From: Muraenolepis orangiensis
Lineage: Eukaryota > Chordata > Actinopteri > Gadiformes > Muraenolepididae
Direction: 5' to 3'
NCBI GenBank assembly: GCA_027704905.1
Contig: CM051013.1
Coordinates: 5,296,715 to 5,360,714, forward strand
Length of the DNA stretch: 64,000 bases
Under the pieces are notes generated by a model. That model did not search any database and was not told the DNA's origin. It saw only the letters and a list, made by a program, of their open reading frames with translations. Positions 1 to 14,480 of the stretch are shown here, in pieces. Every line of letters begins with the position of its first letter. The first letter of the stretch is position 1. A program made the position numbers and the translations under genes.

Positions 1-892
1 TGGAGGTAAAGACACAGACAGAAAAAAAAGTCTGATGTCTTGCATGAGGAACACAGCGTACATCCCCACAACAGAGGTAGTGGATTAATATTGTTTCTGG
101 TCAACAAATGCTCAAGAGGGAGTTCTCTCGCTATTGGACGCACTGTGTGGGTGGAGGAGAATTAATGGGAAATAGAACAGTGTTCAAGTGGATTAATGGT
201 TTATCAAGCCACATTTAATGAAGATTTGTGTCTGGCTGCCTTTGTGCTGAAGGAAAATCATCTCTCAAGATAGCCGCAAAGTAGGCAAGAAAAGACTTAA
301 ATCAGGATCAGATTTGCCTTTTTTCTCCCCGGGAGGGGGAACTCTTTCTTTTTATAAGAAAAAGCTAAAGAGCTCAACAGCCAAATGTGAAACTCAATAC
401 AGTTTTAACGAGAATCTATGTTTTTGTTTTCACACAGCACTGGGGTGAAAAGTACTCGAGTAGCCTCCAACTACTCTAGCTACTAATATATAGGAAGATA
501 ATACAAGGGTGAGTCAAATAATGTTCAAATTAATTAAAACTGAAAAAAATGAAAATATCCAACTTTATGTGCACTGCTCCTCATACCTGCTCCTGCCAAA
601 GCCCAGCAACGCTTCATATTCGAAAGTACTCCCTTGAAGAAAGGTCCAAACCCGATACTGTCTATACGGTGCAAACATCTAAATCCAAAAGGAGTATTCC
701 AATAACAACAGAAAATAGTTGTAATGTTGTTGTGAAATTATTTATAACAAAAAGGTGCTTTCTTACACTCTCCTTTATTCTGTTAAACTAGGCCTTTCAA
801 TGAATCATACCTTTATGATTTATTTATTTAGCTTGTGCTACTCTTCTCTCCGTCCACAAGTAGGGAGACGTGGCCACAAAACAAACTTGTTT

Positions 893-920
893 GTTAGGGT
901 TAACCCTAACCCTAACCCCT
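893..920. repeat. Short interstitial telomere-like repeat
   Basis: One TTAGGG-type unit is followed directly by about three CCCTAA units, giving a small head-to-head telomere-motif junction. It is only about 28 bp, so it may be chance or a repair scar rather than a telomere fusion. Confidence 0.5.
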
Positions 921-3900
921 GTCTTCAGGAGTTTGGTCCGTCTGCTTTGCAATTATTCCCCTTTCCCAACCTCCACAACCCCGTTATACATGAATCAAAA
1001 CAACACATCCCTATCTAGGCCTACATCACACCAAAATGTAGAGTCTGATGTTACCAGAGACCCACAAGTTCAACCAAAACTGGATCATCAAAACAAAACA
1101 AAAGTACATATTCATGATCATGAATAAGCATTTACATTTGAGGTTGATTTGTAGTACAAATACGTATCACTTCTATCCAGTGCAGTAATACAGAGACATA
1201 GAATGTTAATGTTAACAGAGAGTTCTTGGTATGAGCACATAGTATCTGTGTAAATATAATTACGTAGTAGTATAAAGTATAAAGTAACAGCATTGAAGGA
1301 ACAGCATTAAAGGAAGCTTGTCAGTATTTCTAATCAAGAAAAGGTGTTGTTCCCGATTAGATCTGGTTGCTTTCATCATCTCAGCGTAGCCCATATGGAT
1401 TACCAAGGAACATACCTACATCAACTGCTCTGGCATTCTGAGCACGCAACTTGGATTTATTCACATTGTGCATCTGGTTGTCAAGCATCATTAGGCCCAT
1501 CCAATAGAAACCCAGGACTAATAATGGGCGAGCAGAGAAAACGGTTACCAGCATTTAGTGTTGTAAAAAAGGGACAACTAGCATCCAGCCAACGCATTCA
1601 TGCTTCAATTCCAGACCAGACCGCTAAGCATTTTCATTGTTGGATACCGTCAAAGCACTTTGACTTCTTGCTAATTATATAAACATGACTTTGAAAAATG
1701 TCCCGGAGAGGGAGAACAGCAGAGCCACTGTGGGTTCACGTTGCCTCATCAACAGTGATTTTAAAAGGCAGTGCGGAATTTCAATAGTGCTTCAAGGTGC
1801 TGCTAAAGGACAGAGTGGGAGACGGGGAGGAAGGCTGTGGAATTAGGAGGAAGAAACGGTTGAGGAAACGCCATAATGAATTGCTGAAATACACTGTGTT
1901 GACACCTCCAACCTTTTGGCTCATGCTGGAGAGCATAAGATGCTGGATTCTAAAGTTAGCCACCAACACAAACCCAATGCACTAAAACAGCATGCAATTA
2001 GATAGTATAGCATGATGAATAGTAATACATATTAGTATACAATCATTGTGTTCCACAGCCTGGGGTTTTCACTCGAGGAGCGCTATTATTAGAATGGCAC
2101 ATAAGACAGATATCGAATTTTCCAAAACAATACCGTCAAAGCAAATGACAGTGTGTTATTGTTCTTGGTGAGACGATACAATATGAACTAACGTCACTGC
2201 ACAGACACGGTTTCAAAAGTCACAGCTCAGCACATCGCAATCAGAGTGCTGTGTCAGACGCATTGGGCTATCTGTAATGTACATGCATTTGAAATAGTTT
2301 AAGGTTCAGTGCTTCACAAGCATGGGGATACCAGGGATTAAAACCAGCTTAATATATTAAAGTACTGCAGGGAAAAAAACCTCAATATGGATAAAGTATA
2401 AATGCAATGATTTTGAAAACCATTATAAAGCACACAAAACAGCATTATAAGCAAACAGCTTCCAAACCTGCAAAACAGTGCCAGCACACGGTGGATGTCA
2501 AAATAAGAAAAACCTTTAACTCACTATATAACTGGTTTCAATATTTCACACTGTACCCGACAAAATAAAGTTCTAAACATTCTAGATGTTTTTTAAAATC
2601 TCTAACAAGGGGCATGGCATACATCCAACACCTGCCCAGGTTCCCATTCCTTCAAACTATCTGATGTCTCGCTAAAAAACAGAATACAGATTGTTCCATT
2701 CTTGCCGTTCCTTGGTACTCGTTAGTAAACAGTTCTCCTTGCAGCAGCTCTAAAAACTTAGCCATCCTGCTGGAAAACTCTTCAAAATAAGCCCCATAGA
2801 TCTTGCACAACTGGTAGGAGATGGCTTCTTTGGGAAAATAATGTAAGGTTGTAATGAAATGAAACCTTTAAATTCTAACCAATTTCACCACTGTGCTGCC
2901 ATTCATCATCTCGGTGTCCAAAGTCTGCTACATGGTGTATCACAAATCAATATACATGCATTAAACCCTTTAACTATTTAAGATAATACAGGCTTATATT
3001 AAACATAATATATTGGCTGCACGTATGAGATTCTGCCTGAAGGCAAGAACAGCCTTAGCCATGAAGGCAACACAACAAAGCACAGAAATAGCCCAACACC
3101 TCGGATGAGAGGATCATTGAACAATAACAGAATAAATGACCCATTCCATAAAACAACCTTCAGAACACAAGCCCACTACAAAGAACTTTAGAATTTTACC
3201 AGCACTCAAAAGGTTTTAAGAACCTGTTAGCTCCCAGACGTAGGACCTGTGGGATGGGTGATTATGTCCTTGTCAGCTTATTTCCAAATTGAGCCAGTTT
3301 TATTGATGTGTAAACATTTCAAAGAAAGGGGGATTTCACACGAAGCCCCAGCGCCCAAAGGCTCAAGGACATGCATCCAAGAGAGCATGTTACCTACGAG
3401 ACAAGGATCTCTCTGAGCTGCTCCAAAAACATATAGCTAAACACTAACCATAACACCCACCAATCTATATCAATCTGTATACAGCTTCAACCAAGGAGGT
3501 AGGATCTGACCAGCCATGTTATGAACCCCTGTTATAAATGTTTACCTTAATTGTAAGTGTAACCAGTGCTTAGCCTCAATATTAGTGTGTTAGGTAGGTA
3601 GGCCTTTTTGAATCTCAATTCAGGATTCAAACACTAAAAGAATAGGTTCTCTTAGCAGGTTTAGTTTTGTACACAGATATTATAACACTATTGGAATCCT
3701 TCAATAGCACGTTCACTGTGTGAGAATCGGCAAGACTAACAGAAACAGACTTTAAACTAACTGGTTGCAATAATAAGTAATATTTATTAAAGGTTCTAGG
3801 ATTTTGTTTTACATAGTGGAGCTCGGGGGGTCGGAGATTAGTAATGGTTTTAGAAGGGTTTTAATAATTAACATATTTAGCAGCTATTTCAATGTATAAA

Positions 3901-5456
3901 CAAGTCCAAAAGAGACCAAAATCTAATTATGTATTCGGGCCAGCCCTAATTGTAATCATAGCACGTATCCAAATGCTAGACTCCACACTGAAAGTCTAGG
4001 TGTAATGCACAGCATATTTCCATGTTTTGAATTCCCCTGCCACTGAAAGGAAAGCTATGAAACAATAATGTTAGTAATGTCTACCCATTTGTCATTTTCT
4101 GTGGCACAAAATTCCTATTAGCAATCTATCATGGTGTCAATTTTACTTTTGTTGTCAATTGAGGAGGGGGTCCGTGTCTGCCATGCAGCCTGTAAAAGCT
4201 TCTCATGGAAACTATAATAATAATATGGAAGAGAATGTTACGCTGGGATTGTGCAAAAATTGCCTCAGGGGACATGAAAATGTATCGTCGTAGCACCTGC
4301 ATAAGGTGGCCTGCTAACATTATAGAATACATCTCTACTTTTGAGCTCTACTTGTCTTTCCCCTCACTGGGCCAATACAAGGGTCTGTTTTACAAAAGAA
4401 CATGAAAGCCAAAAAGGATGCATTGTGAACCAAACACCTTGTTAGTCCGACAAAATTCACCCAAGGTGTTTTGACAAAATTGCCAGGTGTCATAGAGAAG
4501 GATATGACGGCACAGTCAGCCACGTGTCCAAATTCTGAAGGTCTTGGTCTGCAAATGTCATAAACCCTCAACGCATGTGGTGAGAAAGATCTACACATGT
4601 GTGTACAGCTTGTGTGTAGCTTCATTTAGACAGAGGTCTGCCTCCACCTTCAGGGAACTGCAACCCTCAGTCTAAGTACCCCTTTGATTTTAAGAAACAT
4701 ATTTGGAATAAAAGGCTGGACAAATGCAAGATACTGCGTGCACGAAAAAAGGTCCATATTAGCCCCAGTTCTAGTTCCTACCCTTCCTACGACAACAAGA
4801 CAGGGTTTAATCAGACAAAAGCCTGGCATAGACGTGCTTCAGAGGCTCTGCCAGGCCCAAAGCTGTCCATCAGACAGAAGAGGAACACAATGGACTGGCC
4901 TCCAAGCGCTCCCAGAGAGAACCCACTCCTGCCGTTGTTCCTGGGTCCTCCTCAAGGACCTTCGGAGCTCAAAGACCAATACGCCACAAGAAAGGCAGGG
5001 AAGCAATGACTGATATGGTGAGAAATAGGAACATAGTGAGGCTCACAGGAAGGAACGCCACCAAGAGAATGAGCCCAAGCAGTCTTCCACTGATTACCCG
5101 ACACCAGGCTCTCCAACTGTGGCTGTAAGGAAAGCGTCAAAGGGATTTCCTGGTAACCTCAGCACAGCATCCACTCTCCCTCAGCCCAGCCTCCTCCATC
5201 CGGAACCAGATGAAGTAGTGTCTTCCGACCTCCGCCGCATTGCCTTTTCATGTTCTATTTTGTAGTGTGAAAATGTGTTCCTTTTGATGGAGTAGAAAAG
5301 AACACGTTTCCCCTGAGGAATAGTCCATGCCTCCCTCCCTCCCGGTCTCTCTCATGCTCTCTCATGTTCTCTTGACAACAACAGAAATTATCTGTGTTGT
5401 AGTTCTGCTGGCCGGCAATTGTTTGACCTTGCTGCATACAACATTTAAACCAAGCA

Positions 5457-5487
<31 letters not shown>

Positions 5488-8400
5488 GGTAAAGTATTAC
5501 ACAATATCTCAAACCACCTTAAAAATATAACTTTTTTTGTCAAGGCCAAGCTCAATTCAATGTTATGGTTTTGGAGGGGATTTGTATATATATATATATA
5601 TATATATTTATTTATTTTTTTCAAACTGCTATATTAAGTACTTAAATGCGTTCTAAGTCATTGAGATGTACACAGAGAGCCCACCGGTGTGAGCTTAACA
5701 GTGCCATGTGCTTGGTGGAGTCTCTCTGCTCTCTGTAGAGGGATGACGTCATTTCAACATGGCGGTGCTCCCCTCTTAAAATGGCTTTCTGTAAATCAAA
5801 GTAAGTTGTGCGAGTTCACACCTTTGAACCAATACTTTGACCATATACCAGATTCTATTTTTGCATATACAGTGTACACATTTGTTTATCTCTTTGCTTC
5901 TCGATGACCCATTGCACCTTTAAGTAGTCCAACTCTGGAAAGTGTACATATATATATATATATATATAAACAAAAGAATGTCAGTGTAAATATAACATTT
6001 GATAAAAAAATACAGCAAGAGGGAGAACGAGAGAGAGAGCAAAGAGCAAAGTTCAAGTTCATGGAAAATACCGAACCGTGACAGAAATATAGAACTTACT
6101 ATCCTTTATCTAGTAAGTAAAGTTTAAGTCCATTACAAACTGTTCTGCACCAAGAAAATCCTGAACCAGCAATTTAGTGCAACAAAAAATAAATAAAAAA
6201 AGGCATCTATTCGTCAACACCTGAATAGCTTTGCAGCTCAGTGAACACATGAGAGAAAACGGAGGGACGGAAGATAAGAGTGAAGGAGGGAAACGAGAGT
6301 AGGGAGCGAAAGTTGTTGGAAGGAAATCGAAGATGCAAGCTGGGTTCAATTTAGAGCCTTCCCACAGGAGGGGGAGTGACCTGTATCTGCTACTATAGAG
6401 GTCAGCGCCGTCTCCGTACGGAGGACATACTGATACGGAGGGACCCCCTGCCTTGATGTGCACATCCAAGGGAAAAAAAGCTAAAGGTCCCTGTAGTGTG
6501 CAGGACCCCCTGAATGACCCAACTGGTGGGTTCCTATTACAGCCATACAATCGACTCTTCACAGTGAGCAACAACACTAGCAATCAGCAAAGCTATCAAA
6601 CTTGGAGGGAGATAGCATGTGGCCAGCCAACCACAGACACTCAGCCAATTCTTTATCTTGCTATTTTCTAATTTCCCCAGCCAAATATAATGATAAAAAA
6701 AAGCACCGTAGTGGATATCATGATGCCGGAGCTGTGGTGTGATTGCACAACATCGCCCCACATAAACTCCTTCAATTAAACCATTTAGAAAAAAAAGAAT
6801 AATAACAAAAAAAGTGAAGGTTTACTGTCTTGCTGTAACGCTATAGATGAAAAAGTGTTTTTTAAGCAGCCAGAATAAATTGTGCTGGGCTTCAGCCATC
6901 TATTCTAAACCATAACGGAGCAGTTTAATAAAAAGCTAATATAAATCAAATCCCAACATTGGTTAAAAGAACATAAACACCCATGGGGTTTAAATGTTAT
7001 TTTTCTCTTAATCTCTCATTGGAAATGTAAAAGAAAAAAAAGAAAAATAAAAGGAACTCCCTACACACAGGACAACCGAGCGCTAACTGTACCTTCACGT
7101 TAAGCCCCGCGTTAATGCAGAACCATTACACATGGCCAGTTGAAAATAAATATGGGTAAAGATAAAAGATTAAAAGCATTTTTTTTTTTAAACACGACAA
7201 TCACACAGACCAACAGAAAAACATGACCTTTAATTTTCACTGATTCCCCGAGAGGATCTAATGAACACTTCTGTAAACATTTGCAATCGGAGGGAGTCAT
7301 TTTAATTACACTCCGTAGAGAGAGGACCAGTGCCAGGCGAAGAGCCCGGAAGAAGATAAACATTTAATCAGACATGACCTTGCATTCGATTAGGTGAGTT
7401 CTCAGAGCACTGACGTGGGGCGAAAAAACCCATTGACACCGGTTGTGTTTGTGCAGTCGCAGACATGTACGGAAATGTGTCACACAACACCTGGTGCCTT
7501 GACGAGGGCAGCCCAATCAACCTAATAAGAGGTTTCCTGATCCATAGGAGCGAGCCCCTAATCCCGGCAGTGTTCTAATGAGGTCAAGATATTCTAAGGG
7601 GGATTCTCCAGCCTTCAAAGGTCCCATCTCAAAGAGCGCTGGGGAGAGCAGTAGCTCACGAATACAAGTCATACAAATAGGGGACTTACAGCAACCTCCG
7701 CTGACGTTTGAAATCCTGAATTCATTCATGCAGAATACTCATCTCAACGCAGATGAACTTTAGCCATCACTTAAATGCGGGTGAGTCATGAGTGTATTGC
7801 TCCGTTACAAACATTGCAATTTACAAAAATCGGAGTTCAAATTCTGTTAATAAAATTGTCCAATAGTCTCATTGAAGCCGTTTCTCACAGCAGTGCGTCA
7901 CGTGGAATCAAAAAATAATACTGTCAACAGACGGTGGAACCTCATCAGAATGAGAAGGGGGTGACAAAAAAACGTTGTTCAACTTCAGAGATGAAGACGC
8001 CCCGTGCGTCTCATTGTCCCGTGATGTCATGATAGTGGCATCGGTCATTTCCCCTTCCTTCCACTCTCACGTAGTTTAATGAATTAGACGTGCATTCTAA
8101 CCACTACTGCATGTAACTCCCGAGTCTGTTGTGACTAAACCCACAGAGAGAGCGTGCTCCGAGACACTCCTGCTTAGTCCTGAGTGGCAGCATATTGTAC
8201 GTGGGGCCCCATGCTGTACCGCTGGCGGCGGCAGCAGCGGCGCGAGGCAGATCGGATTATTCCCCACGACAGCGGCATTAAATGTGTAGCGAGCCGACGG
8301 AGGCCGTAGCCGATGCTCTCTTGTCTCCCTTTGGTACGGCGCAAGTTCAGAAAGAGTCCTTCTAAGCAGCGGGGGAGCCGGTAGTACTCAGAGTCCTGTA

Positions 8401-11232
8401 CCGTTCATTAAGGGCTGAGGGTGTCACTTCAGCTTAGGACTCTTGTCCCCTGCTTGCCAGGCCTTCGAGATATACCCCCCCCCGTCTGGGCTTTTTAAGG
8501 CTGAAAGACTCAATGAATCTTCTCCGTATGTGGTGTTCCCCGGATTTACTTTAAAATGACTTTAAATCAGACCTTTCCATTGTAAGCAGGTGCATTTCAT
8601 GGTTTTATGTCTGCAAGGAGGTGGCTAATATACAATGTTGCTTTTTTCTTCTTGGGAGGAATTTAAGAGCAAAGCCTGCATGTTATTTTAATGAAGGTCC
8701 GAAGGCACGGCTCTGAGGTAAAGTATCGGCGCAGAAACATATCTCAGAAATAGTACTGGTCAGAGACATTGGCTCTGGAGCCCTGCATCTTTCATGCCAG
8801 GGTAACCAAACATCAGGCGGATTTCATCTTGAAAAGAATGTAAGCCTAAAGCCCCTCCCGTGTGAGGTGTCCTTCTTTAAAAAGATTTAAATCTCAACAG
8901 AAATGTCTGGTAAAATAGAGGTCAGCGAGCCAGAGCAGCCTGCAGACAATAGCAGTTGGTTGCAAACCTGGAAGGAATCTAGGAAGGATTTGTTCCTTAT
9001 TGGCTCATCTCTCAAACGCCAGGAGGACACTGCAGGCTGCAGGAGCAACTCACACAAACAAGGTACAGCAGGTGAAGACTTTGAGATCGGAGATTGGTAT
9101 TTATGCTCTTACACTGTGGTGTTTTGTAACTGCTACTCAATATACACCTCAAAATCCAAAAATATCATAAATTCCTACCACAAAAACCACATTAACTAAA
9201 TTTGAGACGCGGTTTTTCTTCTACTTTTCCTGACACAATCCTCAATTTTCTCTCAGACTTAGTCATGTTTACTAAGCAAATTGTCAAGCAGTGCCATGCT
9301 TCTTGTTAATCTTCCGGTGAAAATGTAAAGGCTGATAGCATATCCCCACCTCACAGACAGCTCCTGGAGTCTGTGACGCCATGCCTATTCCTTCCTTCTG
9401 CCTCTTTGCATTTTGATCAGATTGGTTTATCTAATTTTCCAGTAAATGCTTGAAATGTATTCCAGTACACTTTCTCCTCATAAATGTACACAGGGGAGCC
9501 AGAATATGAGATAGAAATGAATAGTTTGGCATACGATTCACCTCACTGCCCTGGCATAACTGCAACCCCAACCCGACTCCTTAAAGATTCTGAAAGGCAA
9601 GTTGTAGCCTTAACCTTTTTCACCTAGAGGGAAATTAAATGTGTATCTCTTCATGAATGAGTCTGACAAAAACTTCCGTCTGAATTGAAGAAAATATTGT
9701 CAAAGCTTCACAAGGCTATGGTTGAGCGGCAGAAATACTCTTGGTTCCGTCTGCGGTTAAATGGTATAGGTGTCTCGTTTTAAAGACAAAAAAGGATTTC
9801 TATAATATATACGTATATAGCCGGTGGAATCCTTTTCAATGGAAACGGTGCAAGAACAAAATGAATATAGTATGTGTCACGCTGTTTTCCCCGATACTGT
9901 TCCAGTCATCGGTGGCCCTGGCTTTTTATTGAGATCCTTTTGCTTGTACAGGTTGAAAGAACAACAACATTGCATTACGCATGCCAAACCAGCATCCAGA
10001 AATATGCACACAATTGATGAGGTGTCACTTTCACTGAGAGTCACACAATCGAGGCGACAAGAGACACTCTGATCCCTCGCTGGCTGCCCGGCCGCCATCA
10101 ATGAGGAACAGACACACACACACACACACACACACTGGTATGCATGGTGTGCATAAGACGAAATGTCCTAAATTTTAGGAAAGGTTACGTCGCAACCTCA
10201 GAATCCACGCTTGGAATGCATAACGACAAACACACTTCAACGCCGCTTCCACTCCATTTTGAAAAAGAATTTGAGCAAGCCATCAATCCCCGGCTTCTAT
10301 ATAGGGCCAACCCAACGCCGGGCTTTTCCAACCAGCGCTGCCGCTTCTGCAGAGACTATTTATTTGTCCCTTTATACATGACGAGACACGCCAACAGCTG
10401 TGGTTCGACAGCATTTATCCCAAAACAAGTGCTTAGGCTTATATATTTTCCGATCAATTACAAAACTGTGTTAATTAATTAAGACTGCTAGCAGCACAAT
10501 GCAGGTCAAACGGGGCCCAAGTTACAACATCAGCCAATTAAAAACACAGTGGCGTTTTACATTTTTTAATAACTACAGTCTAGGGCGAGGGAGCTCCAAC
10601 GAGGCAGATGGAAACATACAGTATACATGCTGTATTCCTTACTGCCTTAAAGTCCGTAGTCACTTGGCTCATTTCTACATTTCTTGTGTAACGTGTATAC
10701 TTTCAAAAGCCATGTAAAACAGCAGGGTATTTAAAGAGCAATTCCTCAGATGTGTGTCACATTTTGTCACATTCTATAGTTCTGGGCCAAACGTTGAGTC
10801 TTTATCCACATAGCATCCTTGTTTATCCTTTTACCTAAATGACTGCACATTATGCTGAATTTTATATGGTAACAATTTGTTATTCAAAAGAATGGATGGC
10901 TGGTTTTAGCATATTGGTTTTTATATCCACCGTTAAGTAAAACTAACTTTAATGAACTTGTAGTGTATTGGGGATGGTCTAATCACTACCAATGTGATTA
11001 CTACTTGGTGATTACCAATTCCTCATGACTCAGTTTTTATTTTTTTATATTTTCCTATGGGTTTGAAAGCCCACGAAGGGAAATATATTGAATAACTTAA
11101 GGTCAGGATCTTGTAATGCTAACAAGGACAAATCAACAGAGTGACAACATCATGATAGACATTACTAAAGAGTACCAAGGTTTTGCATAGCTGTACTATT
11201 GTATGTGTGCAGGAAGAAAACAAGTTAGAATG

Positions 11233-11233
<1 letters not shown>

Positions 11234-11277
<44 letters not shown>
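11234..11277. repeat. AT dinucleotide microsatellite
   Basis: Uninterrupted alternating AT of about 44 bp inside the camta1 intron. A similar tract lies at about 11671-11711, just left of the camta1 exon. Confidence 0.9.
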
Positions 11278-11280
<3 letters not shown>

Positions 11281-11668
11281 TGTCTGTGTTCAAGAACTGT
11301 TTAACATTGCCAAATGTCAACTATCCAGGTGGATCCAATTATCAGCCAAAGAGAAATCAGAGGACAAGCTGGCCACAATCCTGCTAATGGTTTAAAAATG
11401 ATTCCCATAATACGATTGCCTAATATATGCATTTCGAAAAATCTGGACAGAAATGTCAACAAAACAAAACAAAATATTAAATGAATTCTGAACTAATAGC
11501 ACGCAATTACACTAGAACACAGTGGGCCGCGTCCACGACGACAATGTCGACTTTTGGCTACGTTGCACGCCGGGGGCTGAGCTAATGCGCTACCTCCATG
11601 CCAATGCTAAGTGGATACTTGGCAATCTTTGGATAAGGTGCTGGTCGTGGAAAGCTCTACGATATGAG

Positions 11669-11716
<48 letters not shown>

Positions 11717-11874
11717 AAGAGAATGTTGTCATTGCTTAGAATTCTGTCTGTCTGAGAGAAAGAAAAAAAGAGAAAAAAAGAAACCACAGCGGGAAAGATC
11801 AATGTGTCTCACGGAAGGCTGCGTGGGTAACGTGATGGATGGAGAGAGGGACGTGGTGGGAGAAAGGACCTCAC

Positions 11875-11978
11875 CTCATTAGTGTTCCAGCGATGTCTCT
11901 CCTTTGGCAGCGAGGAGCATTTTGGTAGACATTCAAGCAGCTTTTTGGGCAGGTATATTTTCAAATGTCCGTGTTCAT
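11875..11978 (-). CDS. camta1: camta1 coding exon, start of the CG-1 DNA-binding region
   Basis: Read on the minus strand, a 104-bp exon is bounded by an AG acceptor (11979-11980) and a GT donor (GTGAGG). It encodes LPKKLLECLPKCSSLPKERH followed by RWNTNE. This is the highly characteristic segment that leads into the CG-1 domain of calmodulin-binding transcription activators (CAMTA1/2), nuclear factors of neurons and heart. The reading frame needs one base from the preceding exon and ends in phase 0. Residues before the LPKK motif are shorter than in mammalian CAMTA1 as I remember it. The next exon, carrying the rest of CG-1, is not visible and presumably lies left of the window. Identity as camta1 rather than camta2 rests on the first exon at 24117-24161. 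Confidence 0.93.
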
Positions 11979-12005
11979 CTAGAAGACGGGGACGGGGGGA
12001 AACAA

Positions 12006-12044
<39 letters not shown>

Positions 12045-12062
12045 ACACACACACACACACAA
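12006..12062. repeat. CA microsatellite beside the camta1 exon
   Basis: CA repeats with a small GTG interruption begin about 28 bp from the acceptor of the 11875-11978 exon. On the minus (sense) strand the tract is TG-rich and lies just upstream of the acceptor. Confidence 0.9.
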
Positions 12063-14404
12063 CACAACACAAAAACAAACATATTTAGCACATGCCCCAT
12101 AGTGTGCCCTCATCGGTCATCAGTGGGTGTGCTCAGCCACTACACACCCATGTGGGCCGCTGTCCCCCGTTAAAGGGGAGGGGAATTCAATGGGAATCAT
12201 TCCACCCACAACTAGATTGTATCTGTTGACTATTTATACCATCAGCAGCTCACCCATTTGTGCACGGTGGGTGTTTTGTGCACCGAAACATGCTGGATAT
12301 CGCTGGGCTATTGGGCGAGTTATTATTCAATTAGCACACCCACGTCTACAAGTGATTACTGTCTGACCCATATGTTTTACAAAAGAGCTCAGGAGCATAA
12401 ACACAAAAAAGGTTACAGTGGTTACATCATGCACGGTTATGAGCAATTACATATACCGCGATTTTTTTTTTTTATTGTCATCTTTAGCCTATTCAATTAT
12501 GCAGAATCAGATGGAGAAGGAGCACAACAACACATGGATTTTTTTTTACAATATCATGAATAAAATGTTTGGCCGGATGAAAGCAGGATGAGGACATTCA
12601 CACCGTGCCACTTATCCATTCAACGGCGTAAAAAACGGGGCTAAGAAATTGGCTAGCACAATCACGGTGACATGACAAGGGGGGGAACCTTTTGCAAAAG
12701 GTGATGACAATTTAACTACACTACTCGGGAGAAGAATGTGGATTCCTCCTGGCCGTTTAACATGAGCGTCCAGATCGCACACGGCAAAGGACAGCCTTTA
12801 CCGCCGGATATCACTCAGCGGTACAGCGGTACTGGCTGCATTGTGGCCTCCTATGTAACAACAAGGTGTTGCACACTGACAGTTATTACACACTGCACAC
12901 CACAAAACAAATAATCTATCACGCCGATCTCCCTTCCTGCCTGCCACGTGTTGGTCTAAAGCAAACACTGGGGGGGGGAATATGACGGCCTGAATGGCAA
13001 TAAGCTTCAGAAAAGCGTCACCTAGACTACACATCTCCGCAGAGGATGTGAAGAGAAAGGAGAGACACGTCGCTCCTCGAGAGCCAAAGCACAAAGAACT
13101 CCGGGAAGTTTGCTGTGGGAGGACATTAAACGGTCACTACTGCTCCGTGTGCAATCATCACAACAGCAGGAGGGTGCCGGACCAGCGAGGCTCGCCTCCG
13201 CATCGACAACATGGGCATGGGGGAAGAGGAATCCAGTGGGTCCTCAGAGAGCGTCTTGGCCGGCAGCCGCCGATGGTAATGTGCGAGGTGGAACATCAGG
13301 GGCTGCTGCTGCTGCTGCTGCAGAGAGCAATGCTCTCCGTATCGCTCCCAGAGGGACGCCCGGGAATAGGTTTGTAGCGCTGTAGCATTTGCTGTATCCA
13401 TCTGTACCTGTGATTCTGCTTGTGTAAACCCCTTTTTATATGAGCGTGAACAGGTATCTGTAATCATTTGCTGCGCCCAATTAACAAATCCCATGCAGCA
13501 TCTGCTACCAGGAACCAACAAAGCGGTGTCACCACCGTCAGATCTGGGGGGAAACGCGCGCCGCAGCCCAACGATCAGAGATGCGCCGTGAAAAACGGCA
13601 AAAAACAAGTTGTCAAATGACAGGCGGGAAGTCGATGCATTAATGAACAGTAGCGGTGAACAAACACACGACGCACTGTTGATACAGAGCCCCTTTCTAC
13701 CATGGGTCGTTTTATCTGTAGAGTCAACTGGGGGGGGGGGGGGTAAGGGCGCGGCGCTCAACACAGTTTTACACGGGGAATCCAGAGTGACTGCGTGGAA
13801 AACGTGGGCCATTCCTCACTCCACACAAAGTGAGCTCCGGTGACTCGCTTCCCCCTGTGATCAATGGACGGCAGGGCTGCCAACGACTCTGACACGCTGC
13901 CAGGCGTCAAGCGATGCGCGGTGACGCGCCCTCGGATGACATCACCAAGGCCAGGCCAGGGTGAACTATGCACCGTATGCACATCACACACTTTATAGTC
14001 AGCTGAACCTTAATGGAAACATCTAAGAGGTAAAAATGTGCCTGCTCGCCGAAAAACGACAACACAAAAAACGAAGATAGCCGTGGCAAGCCTGCCGTTG
14101 CAATTGTAACACTAGCAGCAATAGGACGCATCCATGTCTTTTATTTCCTTGTTTTTCCAATCCTACAGCTAATTCTTATGAAGACACAAGGGTCTGGATA
14201 TAATATTAATTTCCCTGGATAGGAGTTCTCCAGGAATAAGAGAGCCTCTGGTATCCACTTGAGGTCTCTGGGAAAGGTCTCAGAGCCACCATGACAAGAT
14301 AGCGGAGCACATCTCCCCATGTGTGCAAATTCATCTTTTGGGTTATTTGTTTTTTTTTATAAAGTGTCGTGGTTGGTATTTATAAAGATTTATAAACATA
14401 CATA

Positions 14405-14480
14405 TCTTGAGAAATATAATAATCATAATACATTCAACTTCATATAGCGCTTTTCTGGACACCCAAGGCGCTTGGGCATA
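14405..14480. repeat. Fragment of a common teleost interspersed repeat
   Basis: The text around ATAGCGCTTTTCTGGACACC and the following AAGGCGCTT resembles a motif seen scattered through many teleost genomes. No element ends are visible. The assignment is from memory of the motif only. Confidence 0.35.

Larger units (their letters stand above)
1..11874 (-). other. camta1: camta1 intron downstream of the 11875-11978 exon
   Basis: This stretch follows a camta1 coding exon on the minus strand and shows no further exon of that gene, so it is read as intron continuing off the left edge. Open frames here are short and lack family resemblance. Simple repeats include AAT at about 5460-5487, AT tracts near 5585-5610 and 5947-5969, CA at 10112-10135 and AT at 11234-11277. 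A small telomere-like run is at 893-920. Conserved non-coding enhancers are possible in such an intron but cannot be recognised from one sequence. Vertebrate CAMTA1 is known for very large introns, consistent with this. Confidence 0.7.

Noticed and set aside
13126..13812. Protein-coding gene call for the 228-codon intronic frame
   Set aside because: No family similarity, no splice or promoter evidence; kept only as a low-interest finding.
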